The notes under the pieces: generated by a model
Databases searched by the model: none
Told to the model about the DNA's origin: nothing
Seen by the model: only the letters and a program-made list of their open reading frames with translations
Origin: Flavobacterium sp. RSP15
GTDB taxonomy: Bacteria > Bacteroidota > Bacteroidia > Flavobacteriales > Flavobacteriaceae
NCBI RefSeq assembly: GCF_003968755.1
Contig: NZ_RYDL01000006.1
Span: 62,001 to 126,000, forward strand
DNA: 64,000 nt
Direction of reading: 5' to 3'
Program-made: the position numbers and the translations under genes
Shown here: piece after piece, positions 26,802 through 36,213 of the stretch
Layout of the letters: each line of letters opens with the position of its first letter
How positions within the stretch are numbered: position 1 is the first letter of the stretch

Positions 26802-28829
26802 ATGAGCATCCTAACACACCCTTTCAATACAAAGTACAATACTGCCCCTTTTTCGAAAATTAAAAACGAAGATTTTCTTCCTGCTTTTCAAAAAGGGATC
26901 GAATTGGCAAAAGCCGAAATCGATGTAATTGTACAAAACCCGATAAAACCCACTTTCGAAAACACGATTGAAGCATTAGCATTCAGCGGCGACGTTTTGG
27001 ACCGAATCTCAAGCATCTTTTTCAACTTGAATTCAGCCGAAACCAATGACGAAATTCAAAAAATCGCGCAGGAAGTTTCGCCTCTGCTCTCTGAGTTTGG
27101 CAACGATGTGCGTCTTAATCCGGATTTATTCGCACGAGTAAAAACAGTGTATGAGCAACGAGAAAAACTGAACCTCAATACGGAGCAAACCACGCTTTTA
27201 GACAAAAAATACAAAAGCTTTTCCAGAAATGGAGCGAATTTACCGGAAGATAAAAAGAATCAATTGCGAGAAATTGATAAAGAATTATCGAAATTGAGTT
27301 TGCAGTTTGGCGAAAATATTTTGGCCGAAACACAGGCCTATCAACTGCATATTACTAACAAAACAGATTTAGCCGGTTTGCCAGACGGAACTATCGAAGC
27401 CGCTCGTTCATTGGCTAAAAGCCAAGAAAAAGAGGGATGGATTTTCACATTGGACTATCCCAGTTATGTTCCGTTTGTAACCTATGCCGACAATCGGGAA
27501 TTACGCATGGAAATGGCAATCGCTTTCGGTGCCAAAGGTTTTCAAAACAACGAATTTGACAATCAGGAAATTGTACTGAAAATTGCCAAATTGCGTTTTG
27601 ACAGAGCTCAAGTTTTAGGTTATGCTACTCATGCTCATTTTGTATTGGAAGAGCGCATGGCCGAAAGTCCGGAGAAAGTAAAAACCTTCTCGAATGATTT
27701 ATTAGAAAAAGCCAAACCGGCAGCCTTGAAAGAATTTGCACAATTGACCACTTTTGCAAAAGAGTTACACGGAATCGAGCAACTTCAAAAATGGGATGGT
27801 GCGTATTATTCGGAGAAATTGAAGCAACAATTATTCAATTTAGATGATGAAATTTTAAAACCGTATTTTCAATTAGAAAAAGTTTTGAACGGTGCTTTTG
27901 CAGTAGCACAAAAATTATACGGAATTACTTTTGAAGAAGTTTACGAAGTAGATAAATACCATGAAGAAGTAAAAACATACGCAGTAAAAGATGAAAACGA
28001 TCAATTAGTTGCGGTGTTTTATGCTGATTTCTTTCCAAGAAAAGGCAAACGAAACGGAGCTTGGATGACTTCTTTTAAATCGCAATATGTTAAAAAAGAA
28101 ATTAACGAAAGACCTCATATTTCTATTGTGTGCAATTTTACGAAACCTACGGAAACGAAGCCATCCTTATTAACTTTTAACGAGGTAACAACTTTATTTC
28201 ATGAATTTGGTCACGCATTACACGGCATGTTGGCCAACACGACATATCCAAGTTTGTCCGGTACTTCAGTATATTGGGATTTCGTGGAATTACCAAGTCA
28301 GATTCTGGAAAACTGGTGTTACGAACCGGAGGCCTTGGCGTTGTTTGCCTATCATTATGAAACCGGCGAAATGATTCCGATGGAATTAGTCCATAAAATT
28401 AAGGAAAGTGCCAGTTTCCAGGAAGGAATGGCAACGATGCGTCAATTGAGTTTTGGGTTATTAGATATGGGCTGGCATGCACAAGATCCTTCTAATATTG
28501 AGGATATCAAAGCTTTTGAAACCGAGCAATTTGCAGCTACACAATTATATCCTGATACAAAAGAAAACGCGATGAGTACTTCATTCTCTCATATTTTTCA
28601 AGGCGGGTATTCCTCGGGTTATTACAGTTATAAATGGGCCGAAGTTTTGGATGCTGATGCTTTTGAATATTTTCAAGAAAAAGGTATTTTTAATAAAGAA
28701 GTGGCAACTAAATTCAAGGAAAACGTCCTTTCTAAAGGAGGAACAGAACACCCTATGATTTTATACAAACGCTTTAGAGGACAGGAACCAAAACCGGAAG
28801 CTTTGTTACGAAGAGCAGGATTGGTTTAG
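26802..28829 (+). CDS. M3-family metallopeptidase (oligopeptidase A / Dcp type)
   Basis: 675 residues, typical of bacterial M3A enzymes. Zinc site HEFGH with His467, Glu468 and His471 ('TTLFHEFGHALHGML'), third ligand in 'VYWDFVELPSQILENW' (Glu), and the substrate-binding 'YSSGYYSYKWAEVLDADAF' near 605-625, which is the form found in peptidyl-dipeptidase Dcp. No signal peptide ('MSILTHPFNTKYNTAPFSKI'), so cytoplasmic. It degrades short peptides; dcp and prlC cannot be told apart with certainty by eye, though Dcp fits slightly better. Confidence 0.9.
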   Translation: MSILTHPFNTKYNTAPFSKIKNEDFLPAFQKGIELAKAEIDVIVQNPIKPTFENTIEALAFSGDVLDRISSIFFNLNSAETNDEIQKIAQEVSPLLSEFGNDVRLNPDLFARVKTVYEQREKLNLNTEQTTLLDKKYKSFSRNGANLPEDKKNQLREIDKELSKLSLQFGENILAETQAYQLHITNKTDLAGLPDGTIEAARSLAKSQEKEGWIFTLDYPSYVPFVTYADNRELRMEMAIAFGAKGFQNNEFDNQEIVLKIAKLRFDRAQVLGYATHAHFVLEERMAESPEKVKTFSNDLLEKAKPAALKEFAQLTTFAKELHGIEQLQKWDGAYYSEKLKQQLFNLDDEILKPYFQLEKVLNGAFAVAQKLYGITFEEVYEVDKYHEEVKTYAVKDENDQLVAVFYADFFPRKGKRNGAWMTSFKSQYVKKEINERPHISIVCNFTKPTETKPSLLTFNEVTTLFHEFGHALHGMLANTTYPSLSGTSVYWDFVELPSQILENWCYEPEALALFAYHYETGEMIPMELVHKIKESASFQEGMATMRQLSFGLLDMGWHAQDPSNIEDIKAFETEQFAATQLYPDTKENAMSTSFSHIFQGGYSSGYYSYKWAEVLDADAFEYFQEKGIFNKEVATKFKENVLSKGGTEHPMILYKRFRGQEPKPEALLRRAGLV

Positions 28830-28838
28830 AAAAAACTT

Positions 28839-28877
28839 ATTGAAAACCTGAAGTAACAGGCTTCGGGTTTTTTCAAT
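28839..28877 (+). terminator. Rho-independent terminator of the M3 peptidase gene
   Basis: ATTGAAAACCTGAAG pairs imperfectly with CTTCGGGTTTTTTCAAT around TAACAGG; the T-run is in the second arm. Confidence 0.78.
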
Positions 28878-28917
28878 AGCATTTCACACACCTAAAAAAA
28901 TTAAAACCAACAAAAAA

Positions 28918-29631
28918 ATGAGTTTCTTAAAAGCCGAGTGGAATAATTTAGCCCTGATTAATTATGTGGTCAATCCGGAAATTCTAGAGAAATATGTCCC
29001 AAAAGGAACAGAAATCGATTTATGGAACGGCAAATGTTATGTTAGTTTTATTGGATTCTTGTTTGAAAACGTGCGCGTTTTAGGAATAAAAATCCCATTT
29101 CATTCTGATTTTGAAGAGGTCAATCTTCGTTTTTACGTAAAGCGTTTTGAAAATGGTGTATGGAAAAGAGGTGCTGTTTTTATCAGCGAAATTGTCCCTA
29201 AACTTGCCATTTCATTTGTCGCTAATACGTTTTACAATGAGCATTACCGGACGTTACCCATGAAACATACCTTGAAAGTAAATGAAAACTCCAGAGAATT
29301 TATTTACCAATGGAAAGTAAAAAACAAATGGAATACGATTCAGGTAACAACCCAAAAAAATCCCATTGCAATTGCACCGGATTCCGAAGCTGAGTTTATT
29401 ACGGAGCATTATTTTGGGTATACCAAAATCAACGAAAATATAACTTTTGAATACCAAGTCACGCATCCCCGATGGCGACAATTTGAAGTAACGAAAAACG
29501 AGTCAGTAATTGATTTTGAAGGTGTTTATGGAAAAGAATTTGCTTTTATCAAGGATTTAAAACCTACATCTGTATTTCTGGCCATTGGCTCAAAAATCAC
29601 TATTGAAGACAAACGAAAAATACAAATGTAA
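28918..29631 (+). CDS. DUF2071 (YqjF-like) protein
   Basis: 237 residues. The opening 'FLKAEWNNLALINYVVNPEILEKYVPKGTEIDLWNGKCYVSFIGFLF' is the DUF2071 pattern (short helix, 'P..l...vP.g..ld...g.aYvs...f'), followed by 'VNLRFYVKR'. Family of unknown function with an acetoacetate-decarboxylase-like fold. Its stop TAA shares one base with the ATG of the SRPBCC gene (TAATG), so the two are translationally coupled. Confidence 0.82.
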   Translation: MSFLKAEWNNLALINYVVNPEILEKYVPKGTEIDLWNGKCYVSFIGFLFENVRVLGIKIPFHSDFEEVNLRFYVKRFENGVWKRGAVFISEIVPKLAISFVANTFYNEHYRTLPMKHTLKVNENSREFIYQWKVKNKWNTIQVTTQKNPIAIAPDSEAEFITEHYFGYTKINENITFEYQVTHPRWRQFEVTKNESVIDFEGVYGKEFAFIKDLKPTSVFLAIGSKITIEDKRKIQM

Positions 29632-30086
29632 TGACCAAAATAAAAATTAGGACCAAAATAAAATCTCCCATACAAACTGTTTTTGACATTTCCAGAGACA
29701 TCGACTTTCACCAAAAATCTGCCAGTACCACAAATGAAACGGCCATTGACGGAGTAACTTCTGGATTAATAAATTACAACGAAACGGTAACTTGGCGCGG
29801 GAAACATTTTGGTTTTTATCTCACGCACAAAAGCCGAATAACAGCAATGAATCAGTATGATTATTTTGTGGATGAAATGGAAGAAGGAAAATTCAAATCA
29901 TTCCGACATGAACATATTTTTTACGAAAAAAACGGGCTTACGGTAATGAAAGATAAAGTATTTTACGAAGTACCATATGGTATCTTTGGGGAATTGTTTG
30001 ATTTTTTGTTTCTAAAAAATCACATGATTAATTTTATTCTCGAAAGAAACAAAGTTGTGAAAGCTTTTTCTGAAAGTAAGCAGTAA
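29631..30086 (+). CDS. SRPBCC (START-like) family protein
   Basis: 151 residues. 'IKIRTKIKSPIQTVFDISRDIDFHQKSA' resembles the first strand and helices of the helix-grip fold, and 'VTWRGKHFGFYLTHKSRITAMNQYDYFVDEMEEGKFKSFRHEHIF' the family's central sheet; members with this sequence are often called cell division inhibitor or SRPBCC proteins. It probably binds a hydrophobic ligand in the cytoplasm. Overlaps the DUF2071 stop by one base. Confidence 0.8.
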   Translation: MTKIKIRTKIKSPIQTVFDISRDIDFHQKSASTTNETAIDGVTSGLINYNETVTWRGKHFGFYLTHKSRITAMNQYDYFVDEMEEGKFKSFRHEHIFYEKNGLTVMKDKVFYEVPYGIFGELFDFLFLKNHMINFILERNKVVKAFSESKQ

Positions 30087-30216
30087 AACGGAAATACTTC
30101 AAGAATAAAATCCATAATTATTTCAAAAATTCCCTGAAGTTTTCTTTACTTGTTAAAACATAATATTCACCAATTAAACACTTTTTTCTGTGAATACGTC
30201 AACCAACTTTAACTTT

Positions 30217-31029
30217 CTAAAATAATAAAAGTAACAACCACCAAACTATCGGAATGCTTTCAACACAAAAAGAAGTATAATATTTTGATCGTTTTTCATT
30301 GGCAAAAATCAAAAATAATGAAATCATCAGTACTAAAATGAAGTTTACAATCAATTGATCTTTATCTAAATTACTTTTAAAAAACTCCAATAAATAAAAT
30401 GGAATCAAAAGTAACAGTCCCAATATTTTGGTTCGCTTCACTCCTATTTGTTGCGGAACTGTTTTAAGATGCGGATCGTCATGTGCCATATCAATGATTT
30501 CAAAAACAAGCACCAATACAAAAATCAAGATAAAGCGTTGCATGCATTTTAGATAGAAATCCATGGTTATTGGTATGCCCGCATCTAAAATTGGGAGTCC
30601 TAGCGTGACACCCACCCAGCACAATGCTACGATATAAATTTTGACACCAGCCCAATTTCTTGCGTTTTTTTTATTTGGAAAAAAAGGAAGCGTATACAAC
30701 AAGGTAATACTCAAAAAAACAATAGCGGTAATTTGCGTCACTCGTTCCAGCATAAAGAAATAATAGCCTACAAATAGAAGGGAGCAAAAACTAAACAAAG
30801 CAATCCCTTTTAGTTCCTTGCGCATTTTTATCTTTTTGGATCGAGCCAAAGCATCGTATTTCACAAAATTATACCCCACAATAGTTCCAAAAAAAACAAA
30901 ATTAGCAACTGGTTCACCTACTGGAATGTGGAACATATAGTGCGTCATTCGCACTAAAGCATAACACGATAAACCCACGTGAATACTACTATTTATATAA
31001 AAATCGAATATTTGTTTAAAAAACCTCAT
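30217..31029 (-). CDS. UbiA-like polytopic membrane protein
   Basis: 270 residues with about eight hydrophobic segments. 'VGYNFVKYDALARSKK' stands where UbiA prenyltransferases have their first Asp-rich motif, and 'EIIDMAHDDPHLKTVPQQIG' matches the second ('D..DD...k..tlP..lG'). The first motif keeps only one Asp, so catalysis is doubtful. Known in flavobacteria as an unassigned membrane protein. Divergent from gcvP. Confidence 0.7.
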   Translation of the reverse strand: MRFFKQIFDFYINSSIHVGLSCYALVRMTHYMFHIPVGEPVANFVFFGTIVGYNFVKYDALARSKKIKMRKELKGIALFSFCSLLFVGYYFFMLERVTQITAIVFLSITLLYTLPFFPNKKNARNWAGVKIYIVALCWVGVTLGLPILDAGIPITMDFYLKCMQRFILIFVLVLVFEIIDMAHDDPHLKTVPQQIGVKRTKILGLLLLIPFYLLEFFKSNLDKDQLIVNFILVLMISLFLIFANEKRSKYYTSFCVESIPIVWWLLLLLF

Positions 31030-31176
31030 TAGACAAAATTAATCAAAGTGTTAATAAGAACGGCTTTTAGTTGAAAAATTCACAGAAAATCCAATTAAAA
31101 AAGGCAATTAATAGCATATTAATATTTAATTTTACAGTCTTTTAAAACAAGAAACACACAACCTATTTTATATACA

Positions 31177-34026
31177 ATGAAAACAGACGCTTTTGCATTA
31201 AGACACATTGGCCCTAGAGAAAATGATTTAGAACACATGTTAAAGACAATTGGGGCAGCAACGCTGGAACAATTGATTCAGGAAACGATTCCAAGTGACA
31301 TTCGTTTAAAATCTGATTTAGATTTAGAACCTGCAATGACCGAATATGAGTTTGCAAATCACATCCAGAAACTAGGAAATAAAAATAAAGTTTTTCAATC
31401 CTACATTGGTTTAGGATACAATGCCGCAATTATTCCTGCAGTGATACAAAGAAATGTATTTGAAAATCCAGGATGGTATACTGCCTATACGCCGTATCAA
31501 GCCGAAATTGCGCAAGGCCGTTTAGAAGCCATTTTGAATTTCCAAACGATGGTTATCGAATTAACCGGAATGGAAATTGCAAATGCCTCTTTATTAGATG
31601 AAGGAACTGCAGCCGCAGAAGCAATGGCATTGCTTTTTGACGTTCGCTCCCGGGATCAAAAGAAAAATAACACCAATAAATTCTTCGTTTCTGAAGAAAT
31701 ACTACCCCAAACTTTATCCGTTTTACAAACACGTTCCACGCCAATTGGTGTCGAATTAGTACTAGGAAACCATGAAACATTCGATTTTTCATCGGACTAT
31801 TTTGGAGCAATCCTTCAATATCCGGGAAAATTTGGGCAAGTACATGATTATACTGCCTTTATCGCTAAAGCAGCTGCAAACGAAATAAAAGTAGCTGTTG
31901 CCGCTGATATTTTGAGTTTGGCTAAACTGACACCTCCCGGAGAAATAGGCGCTGCTGTTGTTCTTGGAACAACACAACGTTTTGGAATCCCGCTAGGATA
32001 CGGTGGTCCGCACGCCGCTTATTTTGCAACAAAAGACGAATATAAAAGAAGTATGCCAGGAAGAATCATCGGCGTGACAATTGATACGGATGGAAACCGC
32101 GCCTTGCGTATGGCGTTGCAAACCCGTGAGCAACACATCAAACGGGATAAAGCGACTTCTAACATTTGTACCGCTCAAGTATTATTATCCGTTATGGCCG
32201 GAATGTATACCGTGTATCACGGACCAAAAGGATTGCAATATATTGCAAATAAAGTACATGCTTCAGCAGCGACATTGGCAAATGCATTAGAAAAATCTGG
32301 TTTCCAGCAAATGAACACTGCTTTCTTTGACACCATTGTCATCAAGGCTGACGCTAAAAAAGTAAAAACAATTGCAGAAGAAAACGAAATTAATTTCTAT
32401 TACATTGATGATAATACGATTTCAATTTCCTTAAACGAGACGACAAGCATTGCTGATTTGAATAAAATTATTGCTGTTTTCGCTTCTGCAAATGGGACTC
32501 CGCTTACACTGATTGAAACGTTATCAAAAACCAATCATTTTCCTGAAAACGTAAACAGAACATCAACGTTTTTACAACACGATGTTTTCAATAAACATCA
32601 CTCAGAAACAGCTTTGATGCGTTACATCAAAATGTTAGAAAGAAAAGATTTAGCGTTGAATCACTCGATGATTTCATTAGGGTCTTGTACCATGAAACTG
32701 AATGCCGCTTCAGAGATGTTGCCGTTAAGCATGCCACAATGGAATAACATTCACCCGTTTGCACCACTTGATCAAGCGCAAGGATATCAGGAAATGTTGG
32801 CTAAATTAGAAAACCAATTAAATGTCATTACTGGTTTTGCAGGAACAACATTACAACCTAATTCAGGTGCTCAAGGCGAATATGCCGGATTAATGGTGAT
32901 TCGTGCGTACCACCAGTCAAGAGGAGATCACCACAGAAACATTGCTTTAATTCCATCATCCGCGCACGGAACAAATCCTGCATCAGCAGCGATGGCAGGA
33001 ATGAAAGTAGTGGTAACTAAAACATTGGAAAACGGAAATATTGACGTAGAAGATTTACGCGAAAAAGCAGTTTTACACAAAGACAATCTTGCCTGTCTGA
33101 TGGTAACCTATCCATCGACTCATGGAGTTTTTGAAAGTGCCATTAGAGAAATCACACAGTTAATACACAATAACGGAGGCCAAGTATACATGGATGGTGC
33201 GAATATGAATGCGCAAGTTGGATTGACAAATCCTGCAACTATTGGCGCTGATGTATGTCACTTGAACCTACATAAAACATTTGCGATTCCTCACGGCGGC
33301 GGCGGACCAGGAGTAGGACCTATATGCGTTGCGCCACAATTAGTGCCGTTTTTACCTACTAATCCTGTAATTCCAACTGGTGGAGAAAACGCGATAACAG
33401 CAATTTCTGCTGCACCTTGGGGTTCCGCATTAGTGTGCTTGATCTCTTACGGCTATATCTGTATGCTAGGTGCCGAAGGATTGAAACAATCTACTCAATA
33501 TGCCATTTTAAACGCCAACTATATTAAAGAGAAACTAAACGGTCATTATGATACGTTGTATTCTGGAGAAATGGGTCGTGCCGCACACGAGATGATTTTA
33601 GAATGCCGTCCTTTCAAACAAAAAGGAATTGAAGTTACTGATATTGCAAAACGCTTGATGGATTACGGTTTCCATGCACCTACGGTTTCTTTCCCAGTGG
33701 CAGGAACATTAATGATTGAACCTACAGAAAGTGAAAACCTGGAAGAGTTAGATCGTTTTTGTGATGCCATGATTGCAATCCGTAAAGAAATTGAAAACGC
33801 AACATTAGAAGACAAAAACAATGTTTTGAAAAATTCGCCGCACACATTAGCCATGCTAACTATTGATATCTGGAATTTTCCTTACACTCGGGAACAAGCC
33901 GCTTTCCCATTAGATTATATTGCAGAGAATAAATTCTGGCCAACCGTACGAAGAGCAGATGATGCCTATGGAGACCGAAACTTAGTTTGTTCCTGCGCAC
34001 CAATTGAAGCCTATATGGAAAGTTAA
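31177..34026 (+). CDS. gcvP: Glycine dehydrogenase (decarboxylating), fused P-protein
   Basis: 949 residues, the single-chain P-protein of the glycine cleavage system. Both halves are present: 'RHIGPRENDLEHML' at the start, 'LLDEGTAAAEAMAL' and 'IGVTIDTDGNRALRMALQTREQHIKRDKATSNICTAQ' (abridged here) in the first half, and 'SLGSCTMKLNAASEMLP' plus the PLP lysine K700 in 'NLHKTFAIPHGGGGPG' in the second. Decarboxylates glycine and passes aminomethyl to the H-protein. The H and T proteins are not in the window. Confidence 0.96.
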   Translation: MKTDAFALRHIGPRENDLEHMLKTIGAATLEQLIQETIPSDIRLKSDLDLEPAMTEYEFANHIQKLGNKNKVFQSYIGLGYNAAIIPAVIQRNVFENPGWYTAYTPYQAEIAQGRLEAILNFQTMVIELTGMEIANASLLDEGTAAAEAMALLFDVRSRDQKKNNTNKFFVSEEILPQTLSVLQTRSTPIGVELVLGNHETFDFSSDYFGAILQYPGKFGQVHDYTAFIAKAAANEIKVAVAADILSLAKLTPPGEIGAAVVLGTTQRFGIPLGYGGPHAAYFATKDEYKRSMPGRIIGVTIDTDGNRALRMALQTREQHIKRDKATSNICTAQVLLSVMAGMYTVYHGPKGLQYIANKVHASAATLANALEKSGFQQMNTAFFDTIVIKADAKKVKTIAEENEINFYYIDDNTISISLNETTSIADLNKIIAVFASANGTPLTLIETLSKTNHFPENVNRTSTFLQHDVFNKHHSETALMRYIKMLERKDLALNHSMISLGSCTMKLNAASEMLPLSMPQWNNIHPFAPLDQAQGYQEMLAKLENQLNVITGFAGTTLQPNSGAQGEYAGLMVIRAYHQSRGDHHRNIALIPSSAHGTNPASAAMAGMKVVVTKTLENGNIDVEDLREKAVLHKDNLACLMVTYPSTHGVFESAIREITQLIHNNGGQVYMDGANMNAQVGLTNPATIGADVCHLNLHKTFAIPHGGGGPGVGPICVAPQLVPFLPTNPVIPTGGENAITAISAAPWGSALVCLISYGYICMLGAEGLKQSTQYAILNANYIKEKLNGHYDTLYSGEMGRAAHEMILECRPFKQKGIEVTDIAKRLMDYGFHAPTVSFPVAGTLMIEPTESENLEELDRFCDAMIAIRKEIENATLEDKNNVLKNSPHTLAMLTIDIWNFPYTREQAAFPLDYIAENKFWPTVRRADDAYGDRNLVCSCAPIEAYMES

Positions 34027-34034
34027 ACCACCAC

Positions 34035-34066
34035 AAAATGTCTCGAGAAATCGAGACATTTTTTTT
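34035..34066 (+). terminator. Rho-independent terminator of gcvP
   Basis: AAAATGTCTCGA (34035-34046) pairs perfectly with TCGAGACATTTT (34051-34062) around a GAAA tetraloop, followed by Ts. Confidence 0.95.
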
Positions 34067-34304
34067 GCGCAATAAAATTACCTGACCAGAGAAGCCCCGT
34101 GATCAAAAAAAATGAAAAAGATTTTTTTTTAACTTGAAAGAAGTAAGAAATAAAAATCGCATCAAAACATTCCTTTTACAATAAAAAATTCAATATTTTA
34201 GCCAATAAATTATTATTTCACAATTATATGCATGCATAGTAAATATTGTGACTGTACTAATTTTTTAATGATTAATTTAGCATAAATTTTGGAAAATTAA
34301 CGCA

Positions 34305-35363
34305 ATGAAAATAAAAATAGCTGGAATAGGAAGTTATATTCCTGAGAAAAAAATAAGCAATACAGATTTTGGCGAACATGTTTTTTTAAACGAGGATGGA
34401 ACTGCTTTTGGTTATCCAAACGAAGTAGTCATTAATAAATTTAAGGGCATTACCGGAATTGAACACCGGCGTTATGCAGAGGATCATTTAAACTCCTCTG
34501 ATCTCGCTTTTTCTGCTGCTCAAAAAGCAATAAAAAATGCTGAAATTGATCCTGAAACAATAGATTACATCATCTTTGCTCATAACTTTGGGGATGTAAA
34601 ATACGGCACAAGCCAGTCCGATATGCTTCCAAGTTTAGCCACACGTGTCAAACACAAGCTACAAATAAAAAACCCAAAATGTGTTGCATACGACATCCTT
34701 TTTGGCTGTCCCGGATGGATCGAAGGCGTACTTCAAGCCAATGCTTACATCAAATCCGGCATGGCAAAACGCTGCTTGGTTATAGGTTCAGAAACGCTTT
34801 CCAGAGTAGTCGATGCGCATGACAGGGATTCCATGATCTACTCAGATGGTGCTGGCGCTTCTATCATTGAAGCTTCAGATGATAACACCGGTTTGTTAGC
34901 GTATGAAAGTGCCACCTATGCAAATGACGAAGCCAACTATTTATTCTTTGGAAAATCCTACAATCCTGATTTAGATCCGGACATTCGCTACATAAAAATG
35001 TACGGACGTAAAATCTATGAATTTGCATTAAATCATGTCCCTGCAGCCATGAAAAGTTGTTTAGACAAAAGCGGACTCGGTATTGATGATGTCAAAAAAA
35101 TTCTTATCCATCAGGCTAACGAAAAAATGGACGAAGCAATCATACAGCGTTTTTACAAATTATACGACAGAACAGTTCCTAAAGACATCATGCCCATGAG
35201 TATCCATGAACTGGGAAACAGCAGTGTTGCTACCGTTCCAACTCTTTTTGACCTGCTCATCCGAGGCAAAATAGAAAATCAGGAAATACACAAAGGAGAT
35301 GTTATGATTTTTGCCTCGGTTGGAGCAGGAATGAACATCAACGCCTTTATTTACCGATATTAA
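34305..35363 (+). CDS. 3-oxoacyl-ACP synthase III family protein
   Basis: 352 residues, thiolase fold. Catalytic triad: Cys135 in 'DILFGCPGWIEG', His269 in 'ILIHQANEKM', Asn305 in 'ELGNSSVATVP'. 'DYIIFAHNFGDVKYGTSQSDMLPSLA' and 'YSDGAGASIIEAS' fit KASIII. The CPGW context and length differ from housekeeping FabH, so this is more likely a second paralogue of the family that makes specialised acyl chains or polar-lipid precursors; that is inference. A near-consensus -7 element is about 20 bases upstream. Confidence 0.85.
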   Translation: MKIKIAGIGSYIPEKKISNTDFGEHVFLNEDGTAFGYPNEVVINKFKGITGIEHRRYAEDHLNSSDLAFSAAQKAIKNAEIDPETIDYIIFAHNFGDVKYGTSQSDMLPSLATRVKHKLQIKNPKCVAYDILFGCPGWIEGVLQANAYIKSGMAKRCLVIGSETLSRVVDAHDRDSMIYSDGAGASIIEASDDNTGLLAYESATYANDEANYLFFGKSYNPDLDPDIRYIKMYGRKIYEFALNHVPAAMKSCLDKSGLGIDDVKKILIHQANEKMDEAIIQRFYKLYDRTVPKDIMPMSIHELGNSSVATVPTLFDLLIRGKIENQEIHKGDVMIFASVGAGMNINAFIYRY

Positions 35364-35386
35364 TTCTTTTTAGGAAATTGTAATCA

Positions 35387-35525
35387 GGAGCTAATCCGGC
35401 TGTCCTTTACAATTCCTCACTACAAAACTTGTTTTTCTAAGGTGCAGTAAAGCTTCTTTTAGTCGCTTTTTGCACCTTGAAAAACTACATTTTGAAGCTC
35501 CGGGATTTTCATTGCCATCCGGGCT
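35387..35525 (-). repeat. Structured intergenic element, copy 3 (inverted, with a long insert)
   Basis: Read on the minus strand it begins AGCCCGGATGG and ends ACAGCCGGATTAGCTCC. CCGG now pairs with CCGG where copies 1 and 2 have CCAG with CTGG. The interior is longer and holds a separate hairpin, AAGGTGCA (35439-35446) with TGCACCTT (35471-35478). Confidence 0.62.
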
Positions 35526-35556
35526 AAAAAACAATCTTCAAAAACACATTTATTAC

Positions 35557-35564
35557 TATATTTG
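35557..35564 (+). promoter_or_regulatory. -7 promoter element of the methyltransferase gene
   Basis: TATATTTG, an exact TAnnTTTG, followed by TGCC. It lies 34 bases before ATG 35599 and downstream of an in-frame ATG at 35470, so the latter is not the start. Confidence 0.68.
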
Positions 35565-35598
35565 TGCCTTCGTTCCCCAGCGGACAAATCAAAAAAAC

Positions 35599-36123
35599 AT
35601 GTACGAAAAAACGTTTCCCAATAAAAGATTCAAACATACTTTAGAATTTCTAAAAAAACATGTCTCCTCCTCAGAGACCATCTTAGACTTAGGCGTTGAA
35701 AACCCTTTCTCTAAAATCATGAAATCCGAAGGATTTACAATTACAAACACAACCGGAGAAGACTTAGACAAGGACCAATCCGTATTTTTAAGAGAACAAA
35801 AAGAGGTTGTAACCGCTTTCGAAATTTTTGAACATTTACTAAATCCTTTCACTATTTTAAACGAAATAAAATCGGATAAACTTTTTATTTCTATACCATT
35901 GCGACTGTGGTTTTCTCCAGCTTACCGCAGTAAAACAGACCCCTGGGATAGGCATTACCATGAATTTGAAGACTGGCAACTCGATTGGCTATTAGAAAAA
36001 ACAGGCTGGAAAATAATAGACCGGCAAAAATGGACCAATCCCGTTAAAAAATTTGGAATTCGTCCCTTATTAAGAAAGTTTACCAACCGATATTATATTG
36101 TTTACGCTGAAAAAATCAAATAG
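35599..36123 (+). CDS. Class I SAM-dependent methyltransferase-like protein
   Basis: 174 residues from ATG 35599 (MYEKTFPNKR). 'SSSETILDLGVENPFSKIM' is a shortened motif I (D-L-G-x-x-x-x), 'EVVTAFEIFEHLLNPFTILNEI' contains the familiar E-I-F-E-H-L, and 'YHEFEDWQLDWLLEKTGWKIID' matches the C-terminal part of methyltransferases of the type-11/12 class. Substrate unknown. A longer frame back to 35470 exists but includes repeat-derived sequence. Neighbouring GT2 gene suggests an envelope or glycan role. Confidence 0.78.
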   Translation: MYEKTFPNKRFKHTLEFLKKHVSSSETILDLGVENPFSKIMKSEGFTITNTTGEDLDKDQSVFLREQKEVVTAFEIFEHLLNPFTILNEIKSDKLFISIPLRLWFSPAYRSKTDPWDRHYHEFEDWQLDWLLEKTGWKIIDRQKWTNPVKKFGIRPLLRKFTNRYYIVYAEKIK

Positions 36124-36180
36124 ATTAACGATTTCTGATTTCTGATTTCTGATTAACGACTTGCAACAAATCGTTAATCT
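36122..36180. repeat. Inverted repeat with a triple heptamer
   Basis: AGATTAACGATTT (36122-36134) is perfectly complementary to AAATCGTTAATCT (36168-36180). Between them ATTTCTG occurs three times in tandem (36131-36151), then GATTAACGA again. It starts in the methyltransferase stop codon. It could fold into a hairpin but lacks a following T-run. Confidence 0.7.
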
Positions 36181-36213
36181 GAAATTTAAAATCTAAAATT
36201 TAAAAATTTTTAA

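Noticed and set aside
35470..35598. N-terminal extension of the methyltransferase back to ATG 35470
   Set aside because: The extension overlaps structured element copy 3, and an exact TAnnTTTG promoter lies downstream of that ATG, leaving 35599 as the start.
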